From the NCBI GenBank assembly GCA_000711775.1, contig ARYC01001283.1, positions 1 through 64,000 on the forward strand: a stretch of DNA of 64,000 nucleotides, given 5' to 3'. Within the stretch, counting starts at the first letter, position 1. The number at the start of each line of letters is the position of its first letter. Below the pieces are notes generated by a model, which saw only the letters and a program-made list of their open reading frames with translations, did not search any database and had not been told where the DNA came from. The translations under genes were made by a program, and so were the position numbers. This stretch comes from Oxytricha trifallax (Eukaryota > Ciliophora > Spirotrichea > Sporadotrichida > Oxytrichidae). Positions 9,540 through 20,869 of this stretch are shown here, piece by piece.

Positions 9540-11275
9540 AAGATATCAAACAAACCGAATTAGCGAATAATAATAAAGTGTTGACGTTAAATATCTGAAA
9601 ATTTGAGATGAAAACCGTCAAGACTTTAAGGCAATGCCTTACTAGGAGCAAGATATACGTTGGAATCTTTATTATATATTATCATGTTTTACTTTCACTT
9701 CCTGTAAAGAAGAAGTCAAGGAACTCTAAAACTTAAATTTTAAACTGCAAGATCTATTTAACAGGACGAAAATAATAGATTATTATTTTTATGACCTGCT
9801 CTGAATAAAGATTGGCAAATAACTGTAGTAAGGAAAGACTAAAATAAGCATTACCAAAGGGTTTAGGAGCAAAATCTAAAAGGGATTATCTTAGATTTAA
9901 TTCTTAATAAGTTTAAACAATAATTAAGGAATATTAATAACTAAGATTAAATGACCACAAAATGATTTGGGTAAGATTATAAATTAAATGCTAGGATGAT
10001 ATTATAATATTTACAGTCAGAGAAAAACTGTTATAATAACTGATGTAAGAAAATAATTTTGGAAAATCTATAATTAAAGAGGTAAAAATAAAATTATAAG
10101 ATCTAGACATTACAATAATGAATTGCTTTGAAGAGAAGCTAGAATAGAAAAAATAAACCTAAAAATTGGCAACTAAAGCCACTATAATGGGCAATGAGAT
10201 GTGAGATCAAAGAAAAGAACAGTACCCACGTGGAAATGAAAGAACAGTAAACCAAGTTACTAGAGAAATATAGTATTACCTAGATAAAATGACCTAACAG
10301 AATTTGTTTATTTAGTGGGATTACCTACATAAATAAACAATTAAAGTAAATCAATAAAGAATTTTATCATAAATAGAGAAAGAACATGACTATGATAATT
10401 GGTCACATAGCAAATCTTTGAATTTTATGATTAATTTATTAAGATGACAAGAATCCTAAATTTAAAAATTGAAGTTCACAGAAACACAATAATGATAAAT
10501 GAAGAGATAATGGGAAATTCTTAGAAAAAAAGTAATAGAGAGAGGCAACTTAGAATGTAATTTCAATAAAACAATTAAACAATATGAATTTGACAGAATA
10601 TATTGGCTAGATCAGAAATACACATATATACGGTGAGATGGTGAATTATGACATAATGAACTCAGATAAATTTTATTCAATAAATAAGGATGGAAAGCTA
10701 ATAGTACTTAGCAAGAAGCTAAGAGAGCGATATTCCTAAATCGAAAACATATCTAAAAGTATTAAACTCTCATACATATTTGATTATAATTTATAATAAA
10801 TCATTTTAAATAGCATTTATGATGAAAGAACACATATTACTATCAACAGAAAACTATCATATATGTTCAAAGAGAATAAGAGCTCTTATATAAATATGGT
10901 TAAATTCCTAACACACATGAAAGATTTGAGAAGGAATAATGCTGATAATACAGTTAACGTCACTGTATCATCTTGAAAAATGCATACGACTGGAAATGGA
11001 AAGTCAATCAAATAATCATTCTGCAAATAAACATAAAAATGAAAATATCGAATAAAGGATTGGCATAAGATAATTGACTATTCCCAGAGTCAACATATAT
11101 TTGAATATTCATATTCTCTTATAGGAATTAATTTCATAAATTCAATATGGAAAGTATTTACTAATGATCTTGTCATAAATTTGAAACCAACAATAACTCA
11201 ATAGAGTGAAAGAGAGTTTCAGGAATATAGAAAAATCCCACAATTCTAATTCAGCATTAAGAAGATTAAATTCAT
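9540..11275 (+). pseudogene. Long decayed coding-like block, family unknown
   Basis: Just right of TBE copy 2, the plus strand carries successive open stretches in changing frames with protein-like composition, for example DIRWNLYYILSCFTFTSC (about 9650), KEVKIKLQDLDITIMNC (about 10090), NLTEYIGQIRNTHIYGEMV (about 10590) and YSQSQHIFEYSYSLIGINF (about 11085). The longest clean part, about 135 codons, ends at a TGA near 10975. There are several interruptions. I do not recognise the protein; it may be a relic of a mobile element or a gene fragment. Chance is unlikely for the whole run but possible for any one piece. Confidence 0.4.
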
Positions 11276-11555
11276 TTGAGATATTTAAGGGTTTAATAAA
11301 GTAAGTAAAGTGAAAGGAATAAGTAAATTAAGGAAATTTATTATAAATTTATATAAACGTTTAACTTATTTAATTAAACTTGTATTAAAAGAAGTAAGTG
11401 GAAATAAAGAAACAAATCTGCTATTACTAATACCTTTGAAAATCAAACAATCCAGCAATATGCTATATTGTAAATAGTCGCTCAAATACGATCACTATTT
11501 ATTTACAAAAATATACCATTAGTAGCTTCAAGTTTAATTAAAATAAATTAAATTG

Positions 11556-11745
11556 ATGGAATAAATAGAAGAAATGAATAGTATAAATAGACCCCAAAGG
11601 AAATAACAAACACATTTTGAGGAACATTACAAGGCTTAGCGAAACAAGAGCTGGCTAAATGATCAGCCAATTAGTTTAGAAGAACATGAAAATCATGAAG
11701 ATAGATAACTTCTTGTATGATTTAATGGTGGGCAATATTTGCTAT
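11556..11745 (+). CDS. Short coding-like block, unknown
   Basis: ATG at 11556 opens MEQIEEMNSINRPQRKQQ and continues to ...EEHENHEDRQLLV before TGA. A further stretch (WWAIFAMNELKMLRAYIE) ends at a GTAAG. It is hydrophilic and Gln/Glu-rich. It could be a small exon, part of the block to its left, or chance; I do not recognise it. Confidence 0.22.
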
Positions 11746-11949
11746 GAATGAATTAAAAATGTTAAGAGCATATATTGAAGGTAAGAAACAAAGCATTGAG
11801 TGACTTGCTGAAATTAATGTCCTATTATCTATGCTCTACTATCTTAAAATCTAAGATACTCTACATGGGAAATAAGGTGATTCTAGGGCTTTGATTCATC
11901 TATTCTTCTTATCTTTAAAAGTAAATTAATTAGGATAACCAAACCGTCA

Positions 11950-12187
11950 TGGTTTGGGCTTTGTCCAAGAGTCGACTCTTATACCATTTCCCAATGTCAA
12001 CAAATTATTGTAAAATTGACATCCCTTAGTTACATCACTGTGAACTCTAGTCCAAAAGTGTCCAAAAGTATTGTAATCATGTTCCTCACTTTATAATATT
12101 TACTTTAAAACATTAAACTCACGATTAACGTAGGCCCAATAAGTATTAGACGAGCGAGGGTTCTGACTTTCCCGGTTTAGGGATCCT
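11950..12187 (-). CDS. Coding-like segment, unknown protein (minus)
   Basis: From about 12187 down to a TGA near 11950 the minus strand reads about 78 codons of unusually protein-like sequence, including NTYWAYVNREFNVLKQ, EEHDYNTFGHFWTRVHSDV and CQFYNNLLTLGNGIRVD. The upstream edge (TTATTAG) looks like an intron 3' end. Local GC is higher than in flanking DNA. The plus strand is also open over this span (about 200 codons), so the strand choice rests on composition only. It may be an MDS or exon of an unidentified gene. Confidence 0.4.
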
Positions 12188-12189
12188 AA

Positions 12190-12995
12190 TAAAAGTTCTC
12201 CAAAAATCAAAAGAAGTTTTGGAAGTTAGACAAATTTATAAAATTTCCTCTATTCTTACCTTAAATATGTCTAGAAAAAGTATAGAAAATAGGGATACTT
12301 GATTTCATAAATATTTAACTATTTGACGAGGGTAGTTTTCTTTATTATAATAGATTTGATTATTATGATTTCGAATTCGTTTAAATTGAATAGGTATTTT
12401 ATTATATAGATAATTTTATATATAAATTAGGGTATTTATCAAGCTAAATAAGAATAAATATATTTATAATTATAGTTAATTAACTTATTTTAATAAAAAG
12501 TGCTTGTAAATTTAAGCCTCTGTCACATAGTATGTCTCAATTTTGCTGTAATTGTATTTTTCTAGACGAATTGTCATTTTATGTATACTTATTAAGAATT
12601 TTATAATTAATTAATAGCTTTATATCATGATTAAATTCTTTTATGTATCGATTTTATTATTTTCAATGAGATTATATATAATATATTGTTTTAACATATT
12701 CATTTATGTGTTCGTAACAGTGATAACACTTGGCTTCTACAAGATAAGCTCCTTTTCTAAGAGCTTCCTCAGAATACATCAAGTTAAATATTGTGGGACC
12801 AAACTTAAAAAGTCATCATTCACAGGTTAAACAAGCTGTATTTAGAATATTTATTTCTCCTATTCTCGTAATATAAGGTTGACTGCATCACGTTTTTGTC
12901 ATGTGTTAAGATAAACTCCTTTTGTTTCACATATTCAAATTATTTTGACTATTTTGCTAATTAAAATAAAGCAACAATCTAACATAAAAAATTCT
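12190..12995. other. AT-rich stretch, no feature recognised
   Basis: Very AT-rich with homopolymer-like runs and no motif-bearing open frame. Short open frames such as 12627-12830 have the hydrophobic, F/I/Y-rich composition expected of random AT-rich DNA. Confidence 0.5.
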
Positions 12996-13275
12996 CACCA
13001 AAATATCTCTCGAAGTTCCCCTCTTTATTAAGCAAAATAATAAGTCCTCACTGAGAATATTACCAACCTGAAGCGTATGTACTCATTAAGGAAATCGATC
13101 ATGCAGTAAAAGAAGAATTTATTCAGAAACGCATAATACTTCAGGATGAACTGTGGATCCGGTGAGTTCCCTTTTCTTACCAAATTGTGGTGGCATGTAG
13201 CATGTGCTAGGTGCCCTAACTGGCCTTTTCAACAACTTGGGAAAGAGTTGATTGACGGTGTCGTAAGTCAAAATG
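12996..13275 (-). CDS. Coding-like segment, unknown protein (minus)
   Basis: Minus strand reads NQLFPKLLKRPVRAPSTC, then MPPQFGKKRELTGSTVHPE and LCVSEQILLLLHDRFP before a TGA near 13049. GC content is well above the flanks, as for the segments at 11950 and 13490. A GTAAG...CAG stretch inside could be a tiny intron that would switch to another open frame. Same strand as the 11950 segment, so both may belong to one split gene; not recognised. Confidence 0.3.
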
Positions 13276-13489
13276 ATGGAGTATAGACTTAATAACTATC
13301 TGGTTAAGATAAGCTTCAGTATTAATATCTAATAAGCTTTAAATTAAAATAGTAATTATCATTATAATAAATTATTATTTTGATTCAATTATAATATATT
13401 AAATGCTCAAGAATAAAAACTCTTTATTTCACTTAATAAATTATATTCTCATAAATGGGAACAAATCTAAACCTACCGATTTTCTTCAT

Positions 13490-13645
13490 AATTTGAGATT
13501 CGGAGTTGCAAACGAAATGGGAATAAACGAGTCATGCACGACAGATTAGGAGCACTACTCGAAGCAGTAGGTATTATCTATCCCTTTATCTGTGTTATGT
13601 CGACAACAGGTGCTTGGAAAAAGCACATATTATTCTAGCTACAAT
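13490..13645 (-). CDS. Short Cys-rich coding-like segment (minus)
   Basis: Minus strand reads PSTCCRHNTDKGIDNTYCFE and then CSQSVVHDSFIPISFATPN to a TGA at about 13488. GC-rich island in AT-rich DNA. The plus strand is also open here (FGVANEMGINESCTTDQEHY), so assignment is uncertain. A small MDS of an unknown gene is the simplest reading. Confidence 0.25.
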
Positions 13646-14221
13646 TTAAAGAGTTGCAAGTACCGATCATAAATCTTTAAAATAGATGATATTTCAAATA
13701 AATAATAGAGAATATTTCTAATTAACATATTTAAATTATAAAAATATGAGAATTAAATGATGAAAAACTATTTTGAGAAAGTTCCTCTTCAACACAGAGA
13801 CAGTTTAAAGTAAATCTATAATTATCTTTTAATTATTCTTAATTGTACTTACTCTCAACGATTTTCATACTTTAGTTTCATAAATTCCAAGTCATTAATG
13901 CCATTTGAATTTTAGGGATCATAATTTGTGAGAAGTATATTTTGAAATTTGATTGTTAAATTGTCAAAATAATAGGTAACCTAACAAATTCAATCTCATT
14001 ACAGCATTTATGCGGCTGCTAATAATGGTATATACAAACTAAACTTAAAAAAATAACAAAAACAAATAAATATTGTAAGTGTTGGTATAATTAACGAAAC
14101 AATCGTTTATAAATCCGTTTATTTTTAAGGTATAATCAGTTTTATTAAATTGATTTACAAGAAATAGAAAATTGCAGTTATCATTAATTAATCTCTTATA
14201 TATCCTATTGTTTCGTATTTA

Positions 14222-14535
14222 ATCAGCATAATTGGTGTGGGAAGAAAAGGATGTAAGATTGTTGTTCCATTCAAAGCTATTGGTGATCAATGGCCACTAT
14301 TCTTTTATAATCTATTGTTATGGTTTAACGGTAACTGCAAATATATCTGTGTTTCCAGCGCTTATTCCCATATATTATATTTTCATTTTAAAGATCCTAC
14401 TTTTAGTCCCGATTATTCGGTATCTATATTTGATTGTTTGAGAGTTCCTATATAATTCATCAATATAGGTAGGATATCAGATACTAGGTTCTAACCATCT
14501 TCAGAAATTGAAATTAAATTTATAATCTGATTAAT
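14222..14535 (+). CDS. Open ~100-codon block, strand uncertain
   Basis: Plus strand, TAA/TAG as Gln, is open from about 14230 (IGVGRKGCKIVVPFKAIGD) to a TGA near 14528. The minus strand is also open and protein-like (MKIQYMGISAGNTDIFAV; ITNSFEWNNNLTSFSSH). One of the two is likely a gene segment. Codon third positions are slightly more AT-rich on the plus strand. No family recognised. Confidence 0.28.
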
Positions 14536-14635
14536 ACTATTGAAGTGTTCAAACATTGACACTAAAATTGCCTTACTTGCTAAATTATGATTGTAGTTTA
14601 ATATATATATTGATCTTATATTTATTTATTAAAAT

Positions 14636-16015
14636 ATGAAAAAATGCATACGTCAAAGCAGATCAGATGGAGTTCAAGTACCTGGTCGACCTATCCGAAG
14701 CCACTTGCCAAAGATTCGACAAGAAGATTCACGCAAAGAATTGCTTGACCCCACAGACTACAATACTTGTCACAATCTTATACTGCCCTACTACAAGGAA
14801 CCAGATAGAGAAAGCCCTAGTAAAGAGATTCTTTGAAAGAGAAGAAGCCAGGAAGAAGGGAATTAGAGAATGGGACCTGTGGAACGGAGAGACTACAGAA
14901 ACATTGGAGAGAAATCAATGAGGAATGGCAACATAATGATGTAATTCCTTGAAAACACTTCCAAGATTCTACTATGGAAATGTGCATAATATAAGTAGAG
15001 GTAGCCCAGTTCAGCTAACAAAGGACTTCTCAAATGATCCTACCTCCAATATTCATGATCGTCAAAGGAATAGGCTAGATGGAGAAATGCTTAAGTTCAA
15101 CAAACTGGAAAAAGGAAAATAGCAGGTTCTGGAGAGATCATGAAGGTTGGAAATTGTTATAATATCAGTTAGTTGCTAAAGTTCAATAAAGTACTGTAGA
15201 AACTGGATGTTGCTGAGGATCCTAAAGAATACAAGGAGAGTGAAAGTGTTCGACACAAGAAAAAATATTGAAAGCATGGCAAAAATCCAGAAATTCTTAC
15301 ATTAGCTCAACGATTTATTAATTGACACTGTGGGCAAAACGTTCGAGGTAGAACGATTTATGAGTAAGATCGAAACTAACCAAGTCGTAGATGCTGAAGA
15401 TATTGTGGACTCCTGATAATTTTATTAGCCAACCACAATGCACTCGAGCTACAAGGAGAGCCGATATTCTAAATCTTCGCTAAAAACTGGCTTAAAAAAA
15501 CATGCAGAGATACAACCAAGCCTTCAACATAGAAGTTAGCTACATGAGAATTGATATTGGAAAATCAGGTGTTGCTTTCAAGAAGGAGGATATCGTATAA
15601 ATCATTGAGAAAAATGGTATTAATATAAAGATATCTCGGAATATGGATAAGGAGAAAGAATCAAACTACTCATACGGACACTTGGGATGAGATGGTACCT
15701 TCTGTAGAGCGATGTCAGAATGGAAATGGAGCATCTCCCGGAAGACTTGGATGGGCAGTATAGGCATGGTAGATGGCTATGTAGCCGAAGAAGAAGGCTA
15801 TCTTATAAACAAAAAACGGTAGGAAAAGTATTAGGACACACAAGGTGAAGGAAGAGGAATCAAACCAACTAGTCTAGAATCACTCAGAACGCAGAACCGA
15901 TAACAACTGAGGGTAAAGAGAACAAGAAACTGAGATGGAAGAATAGAAGGAGGAAAAGGTCAAAAGAAGATAGGATGAAGTAGATTGGACAATCTAAATG
16001 AAGAAGTGACGACGG
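14636..16015 (+). pseudogene. Decayed ORF block, possible element protein (paralogue of 40545-41125)
   Basis: A comparatively GC-rich 1.4-kb run of plus-strand coding in changing frames. Recognisable stretches include MEFKYLVDLSEATCQRFDKK (14667), LPRFYYGNVHNISRGSPVQ (about 14955), ERFMSKIETNQVVDAEDIV (about 15355) and YMRIDIGKSGVAFKKEDIV (about 15540). The last two align with the block at 40545-41125 (TNQ...; MEIGKSG), so this is a repeated family. It has several interruptions. The relative has a D-C-G motif after a Gln, as in C48-type cysteine proteases; this copy lacks the Cys. Family and function are unproven. Confidence 0.45.
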
Positions 16016-16469
16016 TAATGACCATTTAGTTAGAGAAGTAGACCAAATAATGAATTACAGCTTTTACATTTAAGTTGATGTTATTATAATCTTACTGTTT
16101 TTTTTACCTTAAGTTATTACCTACCTACGAATTAAGATATATAATATTGTTAAATTTTACTTGAAATTAAATTATATTAATAATGTTAATAACCTTATAA
16201 TAAGTAAAGAATGCTAAATTTCAAAATAATATAGGAATATTTAACAAGAGGATGATTGATACTTGATGTGCTGACTAAATTTATAAATTTTTTGGAATTA
16301 TTATAACAGATTTTATCATGAAATATTATATCTAATTCAATATTATGAAGTGGTTTCTTTGTTGAAATTCTATATATTATAATAATTAATATTAATCTAA
16401 AAATGTTGTAGAATATTCACTTTATTATATAAAGGAAGTTCCAAATAATTAATTATTAATTAAAAATTA

Positions 16470-16669
16470 ATTAATAAGACAATTATCTCCCTAACTTCAT
16501 CAGTCTCACCGGACATAGCTGCATCCTCCTCAGAATTCACATGCTAGTTTTCCAAGAATGCAGCCAGTATTTCTTTCAGTCTGTTTGCATTAGAGGAATT
16601 TATCACTTGAATAGCCTCTCTTTCAGGTTTATTTGAATTTTAGTGGTTTCTGGCTATTTAATGGCTCAT
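16470..16669 (-). CDS. Coding-like segment with start codon, unknown protein (minus)
   Basis: ATG at 16669 on the minus strand opens MSHQIARNHQNSNKPEREA, then NRLKEILAAFLENQ and SEEDAAMSGETDEVREIIV. Acidic, helix-forming composition, very different from the AT-rich flanks. The frame stays open into low-complexity DNA below 16470, where an IES or intron probably begins. It may be the first MDS of a gene whose remainder is elsewhere. Confidence 0.4.
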
Positions 16670-16934
16670 TTACTATACTACAGAAAGTTACCTTGAACAT
16701 AAAAATATTTTTTATATAAAAAATATTAAAATAGATATGTTAATTTAAAGAATTTCAACTATTAATTTCCATTTATTTAAGCAAGGCTTGTTTCTGGTTT
16801 GTCTAATGTCAACTTTATCAAAGATTAGGTTTGAAACAAGTTAAGCAATGTATTTAAATCTAATTGTCTGTATTTCTAATATGTTCTATTGATTATCATA
16901 TCTACATTATACTTATAAATATAAAAGATCATAA

Positions 16935-17190
16935 ATCCAACGATTAAGCACATGCACTCAAATTGACTCCCAATTGAAGTCAGATACTGCTTCTTTTGAA
17001 TTAAGTTAGAGCTTGAATTTGGAAGGAATTTCGAGAGATGGATTCCCTCTCCTTGCTATTGACTTTATTCTATGCTTATTTAAACACCTTAAGCAATTTA
17101 AATGTCGAGGCAATGATTTAAGTGCTGAAGTTCGATCTTTAATCGATGGTGTCAGTGATGAAAATGACGGAGTCTGATATTCTAGGTAGA
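16935..17190 (+). CDS. Coding-like segment, unknown protein (plus)
   Basis: Plus strand reads QLKSDTASFELSQSLNLEGI, DGFPLLAIDFILCLFKHLK and GNDLSAEVRSLIDGVSDEN, then TGA at about 17175. Third codon positions are about 23% GC against about 60% for the opposite frame, which supports the plus strand. Not recognised. Probable MDS or exon. Confidence 0.35.
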
Positions 17191-17239
17191 TTAATTAGTT
17201 GGTGAAGATGTGGTTGGTATTAGCCTTAAAATTATTACA

Positions 17240-17965
17240 CATTATAGAAGTTGTAGTAATAGTAATAGTAGATTATACACATAGATAAAAGAGTTTAAAC
17301 AATTTGAGTTGTACTTTCGGGATTCTAACTAATCAAATAGATGATAAAGCAGAGGCAGAGGATCAGATATTGCAGAGGAGCTTTTCAACTTAGATTTTAC
17401 TGCCTAAATATGCAATTCATAATTTTAATAACTTCTTATCATTCCTCTATTTATATTGATTAGTATATAATATATTCTTTTAATTAGATAAGATCTAATC
17501 TTTTAGATGACGTTGAGAATTCATTTGGTCTAGCTGAATGACTTGGATTTATAAAGCTTTCTAAGTTCGAGTTAGGCTATACTTTATAATCAAGCTCCTT
17601 TATTAAATAAACAGTCTTGATTATTTTCAATTGTAGATTTTAATAATAATAATAATAATAATAATAATTTTATTTAAAATATACAAAGTTTAGTTCAATT
17701 TTATTCAAGATGATATCTCAAAAAGGCCAATATAAAAAATGAGATCTTCTTAAATGTTTGCTTCTGATGAATTCAAGCAGACCCTGTACTTTACAAATAG
17801 TTTGAGTTATCTCAAGATCTGCCTGCTCTCATCTTTTCATTCTGATCTTTTGCTTTTTGCTTAAGTCCTCTTCTATTAGAAACAGCTGATTTGGCAATTG
17901 GTTTATAGTGACATTCATTAATCCACAGTTATTCCTTACATCTGGAGATTATATAAAATACTATA
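17240..17965 (+). CDS. Further coding-like pieces with (TAA)n tract
   Basis: Several open plus-strand pieces follow the 16935 segment: ILTNQIDDKAEAEDQILQ (about 17330), LLDDVENSFGLAE (about 17500) and MFASDEFKQTLYFTNSLSYL (17754). A (TAA)8-9 microsatellite at about 17638-17667 would code for polyglutamine in this code. The minus strand of 17700-17860 is also open. The pieces could be MDSs of one gene separated by short IESs; individually each is within chance length. Confidence 0.22.
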
Positions 17966-17969
17966 TTAT

Positions 17970-19325
17970 ATAATATGATATAGTCTATGATGATGATTTA
18001 GGTAATGGTATTTATAATTCTAGAATAATTTTCAATCTAGTGCTGTTACATAAATTTAAATATCTCTCACTTAAGTTATTATCTCCCCATATTGATAAAT
18101 AAATTACCTGAATACACCTTGATGAAGTTCTACTGCTGAATCTAATATTATAAAGTGAATTTCTATGATTGAAAATATAATCACATTTAAGAAAGTTATA
18201 ATATGATTTAATCTAAATATTTGTAATGATATTAGTAATGATTAGGTAAAATCACCACACTCGAAAGAAAACTAATCATTTAACAAATTATCATTGGCAG
18301 TATTAATGCAAATCAATAATCTTATCTTTGAATCTAACCTATGACAATTATTCAATATTATATCAAAGTTTTCGTACTTTATAAGTTAAAATTATAATTA
18401 TAATTAAATTGTTTATTTTTTAGTCAAGGTAAATTAGCCCAGTAATTCATATAAAAACAAATAAGAATCACTATGAGTGCTCTCATTGACTTGAAAGCTC
18501 TCTCAAAGGCTATACTACTATGCCAATCAATCATAGATTTTTATTCGCTCATATTATACAGCATTAAGTTCTTAGCTAGCTTTATTTTAAAGCAATTTTC
18601 AAAGCTAGCAGCATAACTCATTTTTGAATTCTAAATGCTTGACTCTTCTCAAAATAATGCATATAGCTCATTGGAGAACTTAGATTGAAGAACTGCTAAA
18701 AGATTAAAGTAATTAATTAAATAACTTAAATAATTAGGTGTAAAATTCAACTATTTATTTTATTAATTGATATTCTTATTGATTAAATAATGTAAAAATA
18801 TGAACACATTGAGGTCACTAGGAATCCCCCTATTTTAAATATATATTAAAATAACTAAATATATAGGGACTAGTTATTATTTAATTTTTTTGTCTTATTC
18901 TTTCAAGAATTAGTCGGCATTTGCTATTAACCCAAAATCAGGCCAATGTTTATATGTATTTTTTTCTTTATTACAAATTTTCTTCACTTCAGTCAGACTG
19001 AATAAATTTTCTGTTTGTCTAACTATTTGTGATTTTCATGATGTTTGTAAAAATTTCTGTGTTTCTGATTGTTTAGTAATGAAATTCATACATTTTCAAA
19101 AAGGATTACATATTTCTTAACATAAAAAATCTTTTTTCTTTCAAATTTTATGTATTTACAGACATTAAAATTAATTAAATTAGAAGTCAACTTAAGAGAT
19201 GTGTGAACTCAAGGACGACCTAGTTTATTGTGTGATCAGGGTCACTATCAGTACCTTGACTGAAGTTTTGAGATTGCTTACAATTTGTATATATTAGATA
19301 TTAGAGAGATAATTCATTGAGTGGT
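17970..19325. other. AT-rich stretch, nothing clear
   Basis: Mostly low-complexity AT-rich DNA. One minus-strand piece near 17995-18130 (LDSAVELHQGVFRQFIYQY) is coding-like but short. No repeat, RNA or element end recognised. Confidence 0.4.
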
Positions 19326-19327
19326 AG

Positions 19328-20625
19328 TGTTATTAAAGCAAATTTAACTTCTCAACAGCACGAGCCAGAAATATTGAATTCCGTGCTCAAGAGGATGACT
19401 AAAATTAAGAAGTCTCCTTTGTTTATAATTACGTTTGGTAAGAAGGGATGAAGAACCTCCCCACGAAATCTACGCACAACTAAAATTAGATTTTTTCCCA
19501 CACCACCACCCTATAACTAGAAAATCAAGAGTTGTAAGCGCGTCTGAAACTGATTCAGACGCAGAAGACTGGAGTGTTGATAAAGACTGTCTTTTACTCG
19601 GAATGAAGATCTAACATAGGATCTGGAATTATTCCACATTGCTATTCACACAATTGAATGAAGACTCCTTAAAAATACTTAAGACTTAAGGTACAACAAA
19701 TCTAAGAGTAAATTAACCAACTAGAGCTAGAGAAACATGACTACTAAAGACTCATAGAAAAGAATGCATTCGAAGCTAGACAAAAAGCTCAGGAAAAGGA
19801 GAAGCAAAAGGAAAAACAACCAAAGCATAAAAGAATTTACAACTCTAGTAAAGCACAAACTCCATAGTTACCTTAAGACATCACCCAGAAGTAAGGTAAA
19901 TATAACGAAATTTCCCTATTTATTAGTGAAATTCTACCAACCACCTACTAAGTAAGTAGAAACAATTAAAAACACACTAAGAATGAAGAAACACTTAAAA
20001 TACAGTCTAGTGATGACTTAAACTTAGACAACAGAGAGAAAAGGGAGAAGAAGACTTAAAAATCCAAGCCATAATGGATCCACATATCACAAACTTTTTT
20101 ACACTATTAGATAGTGTGCAGACATCTTCTTCGATATGGACCTATGGCGGCTAACACGTTACATATCCGTACCTCTAAAAAAACTGATAAGTTTCTGACC
20201 AGAAACTATATACCTATACAGATACCAAAGATTATCATACTATACCCTCACAAGTTCTACTACAGAATAATATCTAATGTTTATGAATAAGTATCAATGA
20301 GGGATGAGAGAATAGGCAGCTTGGCAAAAATAATCCTCATCAATGTCAATTACTAAGGACCCGAACTGGAAAAAACAACACTATCCTAAAAAGAAATGAC
20401 CAGCATACTTTCAATTTTCTGAGTTTGGAAGAGAATAAAAATAAAATCGATCAAAGACAAACTGAACTAGAACAATAGATCAAAGAAAATTATGAAAACA
20501 GACCATGGTTTTAACAATACTTAAGATTCTGATTAGGAGATTGACAAGGGAAGTAAATCTAGAAAGAACAAAAGAAAAGAACTCAAAAGAAGACATACAG
20601 AGTGAAGAACAAAACACTTGACTAA
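19328..20625 (+). pseudogene. Decayed long ORF block, K/E/Q-rich protein, family unknown
   Basis: Plus strand is open for about 105 codons from 19330 (RNIEFRAQEDDQNQEVSFVY), and after an interruption for about 228 codons from about 19735 (LIEKNAFEARQKAQEKEKQK; later MAANTLHIRTSKKTDKFLTR and VSMRDERIGSLAKII). A charged coiled-coil-like stretch (EENKNKIDQRQTELEQQI) follows near 20430. Total about 1.3 kb with a few interruptions. The composition is clearly protein-like, but I recognise no domain. Relic of a mobile element or a host gene. Confidence 0.42.
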
Positions 20626-20635
20626 GGAAATGACA

Positions 20636-20862
20636 TTATCTAATTGATAGGGCTTGATCTTTATATATTAACATATATACTCGATGGGGGGTCCCCAGAG
20701 ACCTCAATGTAATCATAATGTTTTTATTATTATTATTTCCAGTTATTATGTATGATTCTAAGGTTTCGATATCTTGTGGTTGAAGTTCGTTATTTTCTAT
20801 GTCAAAAAGGAAATTATCTTTATTCAGCAAAGAGTGTTCATTTTTACTTACCTTCTTTATTC
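20636..20862 (-). CDS. Coding-like exon/MDS, unknown protein (minus)
   Basis: Minus strand reads EHSLLNKDNFLFDIENNELQ, PQDIETLESYIITG, NIMITLRSLGTPHRVYMLIY and KDQALSIR. In the standard code it stops at TAG (20636); with ciliate code it reads on. The upstream side has TTACAG, a plausible splice acceptor, at about 20863. An acidic helix followed by a strand-rich segment resembles RWD-type folds only loosely; I do not assign it. Confidence 0.42.
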
Positions 20863-20869
20863 CTGTAAG

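Noticed and set aside
12627-12830. 67-aa hydrophobic ORF as membrane protein gene
   Set aside because: Phe/Ile/Tyr-rich composition is what random 75-80% AT DNA gives; no start context, motif or conservation.
14667-14921. 84-aa standard-code ORF as a complete small gene
   Set aside because: It is one piece of a longer interrupted block that continues for over 1 kb in other frames and has a paralogue at 40545.
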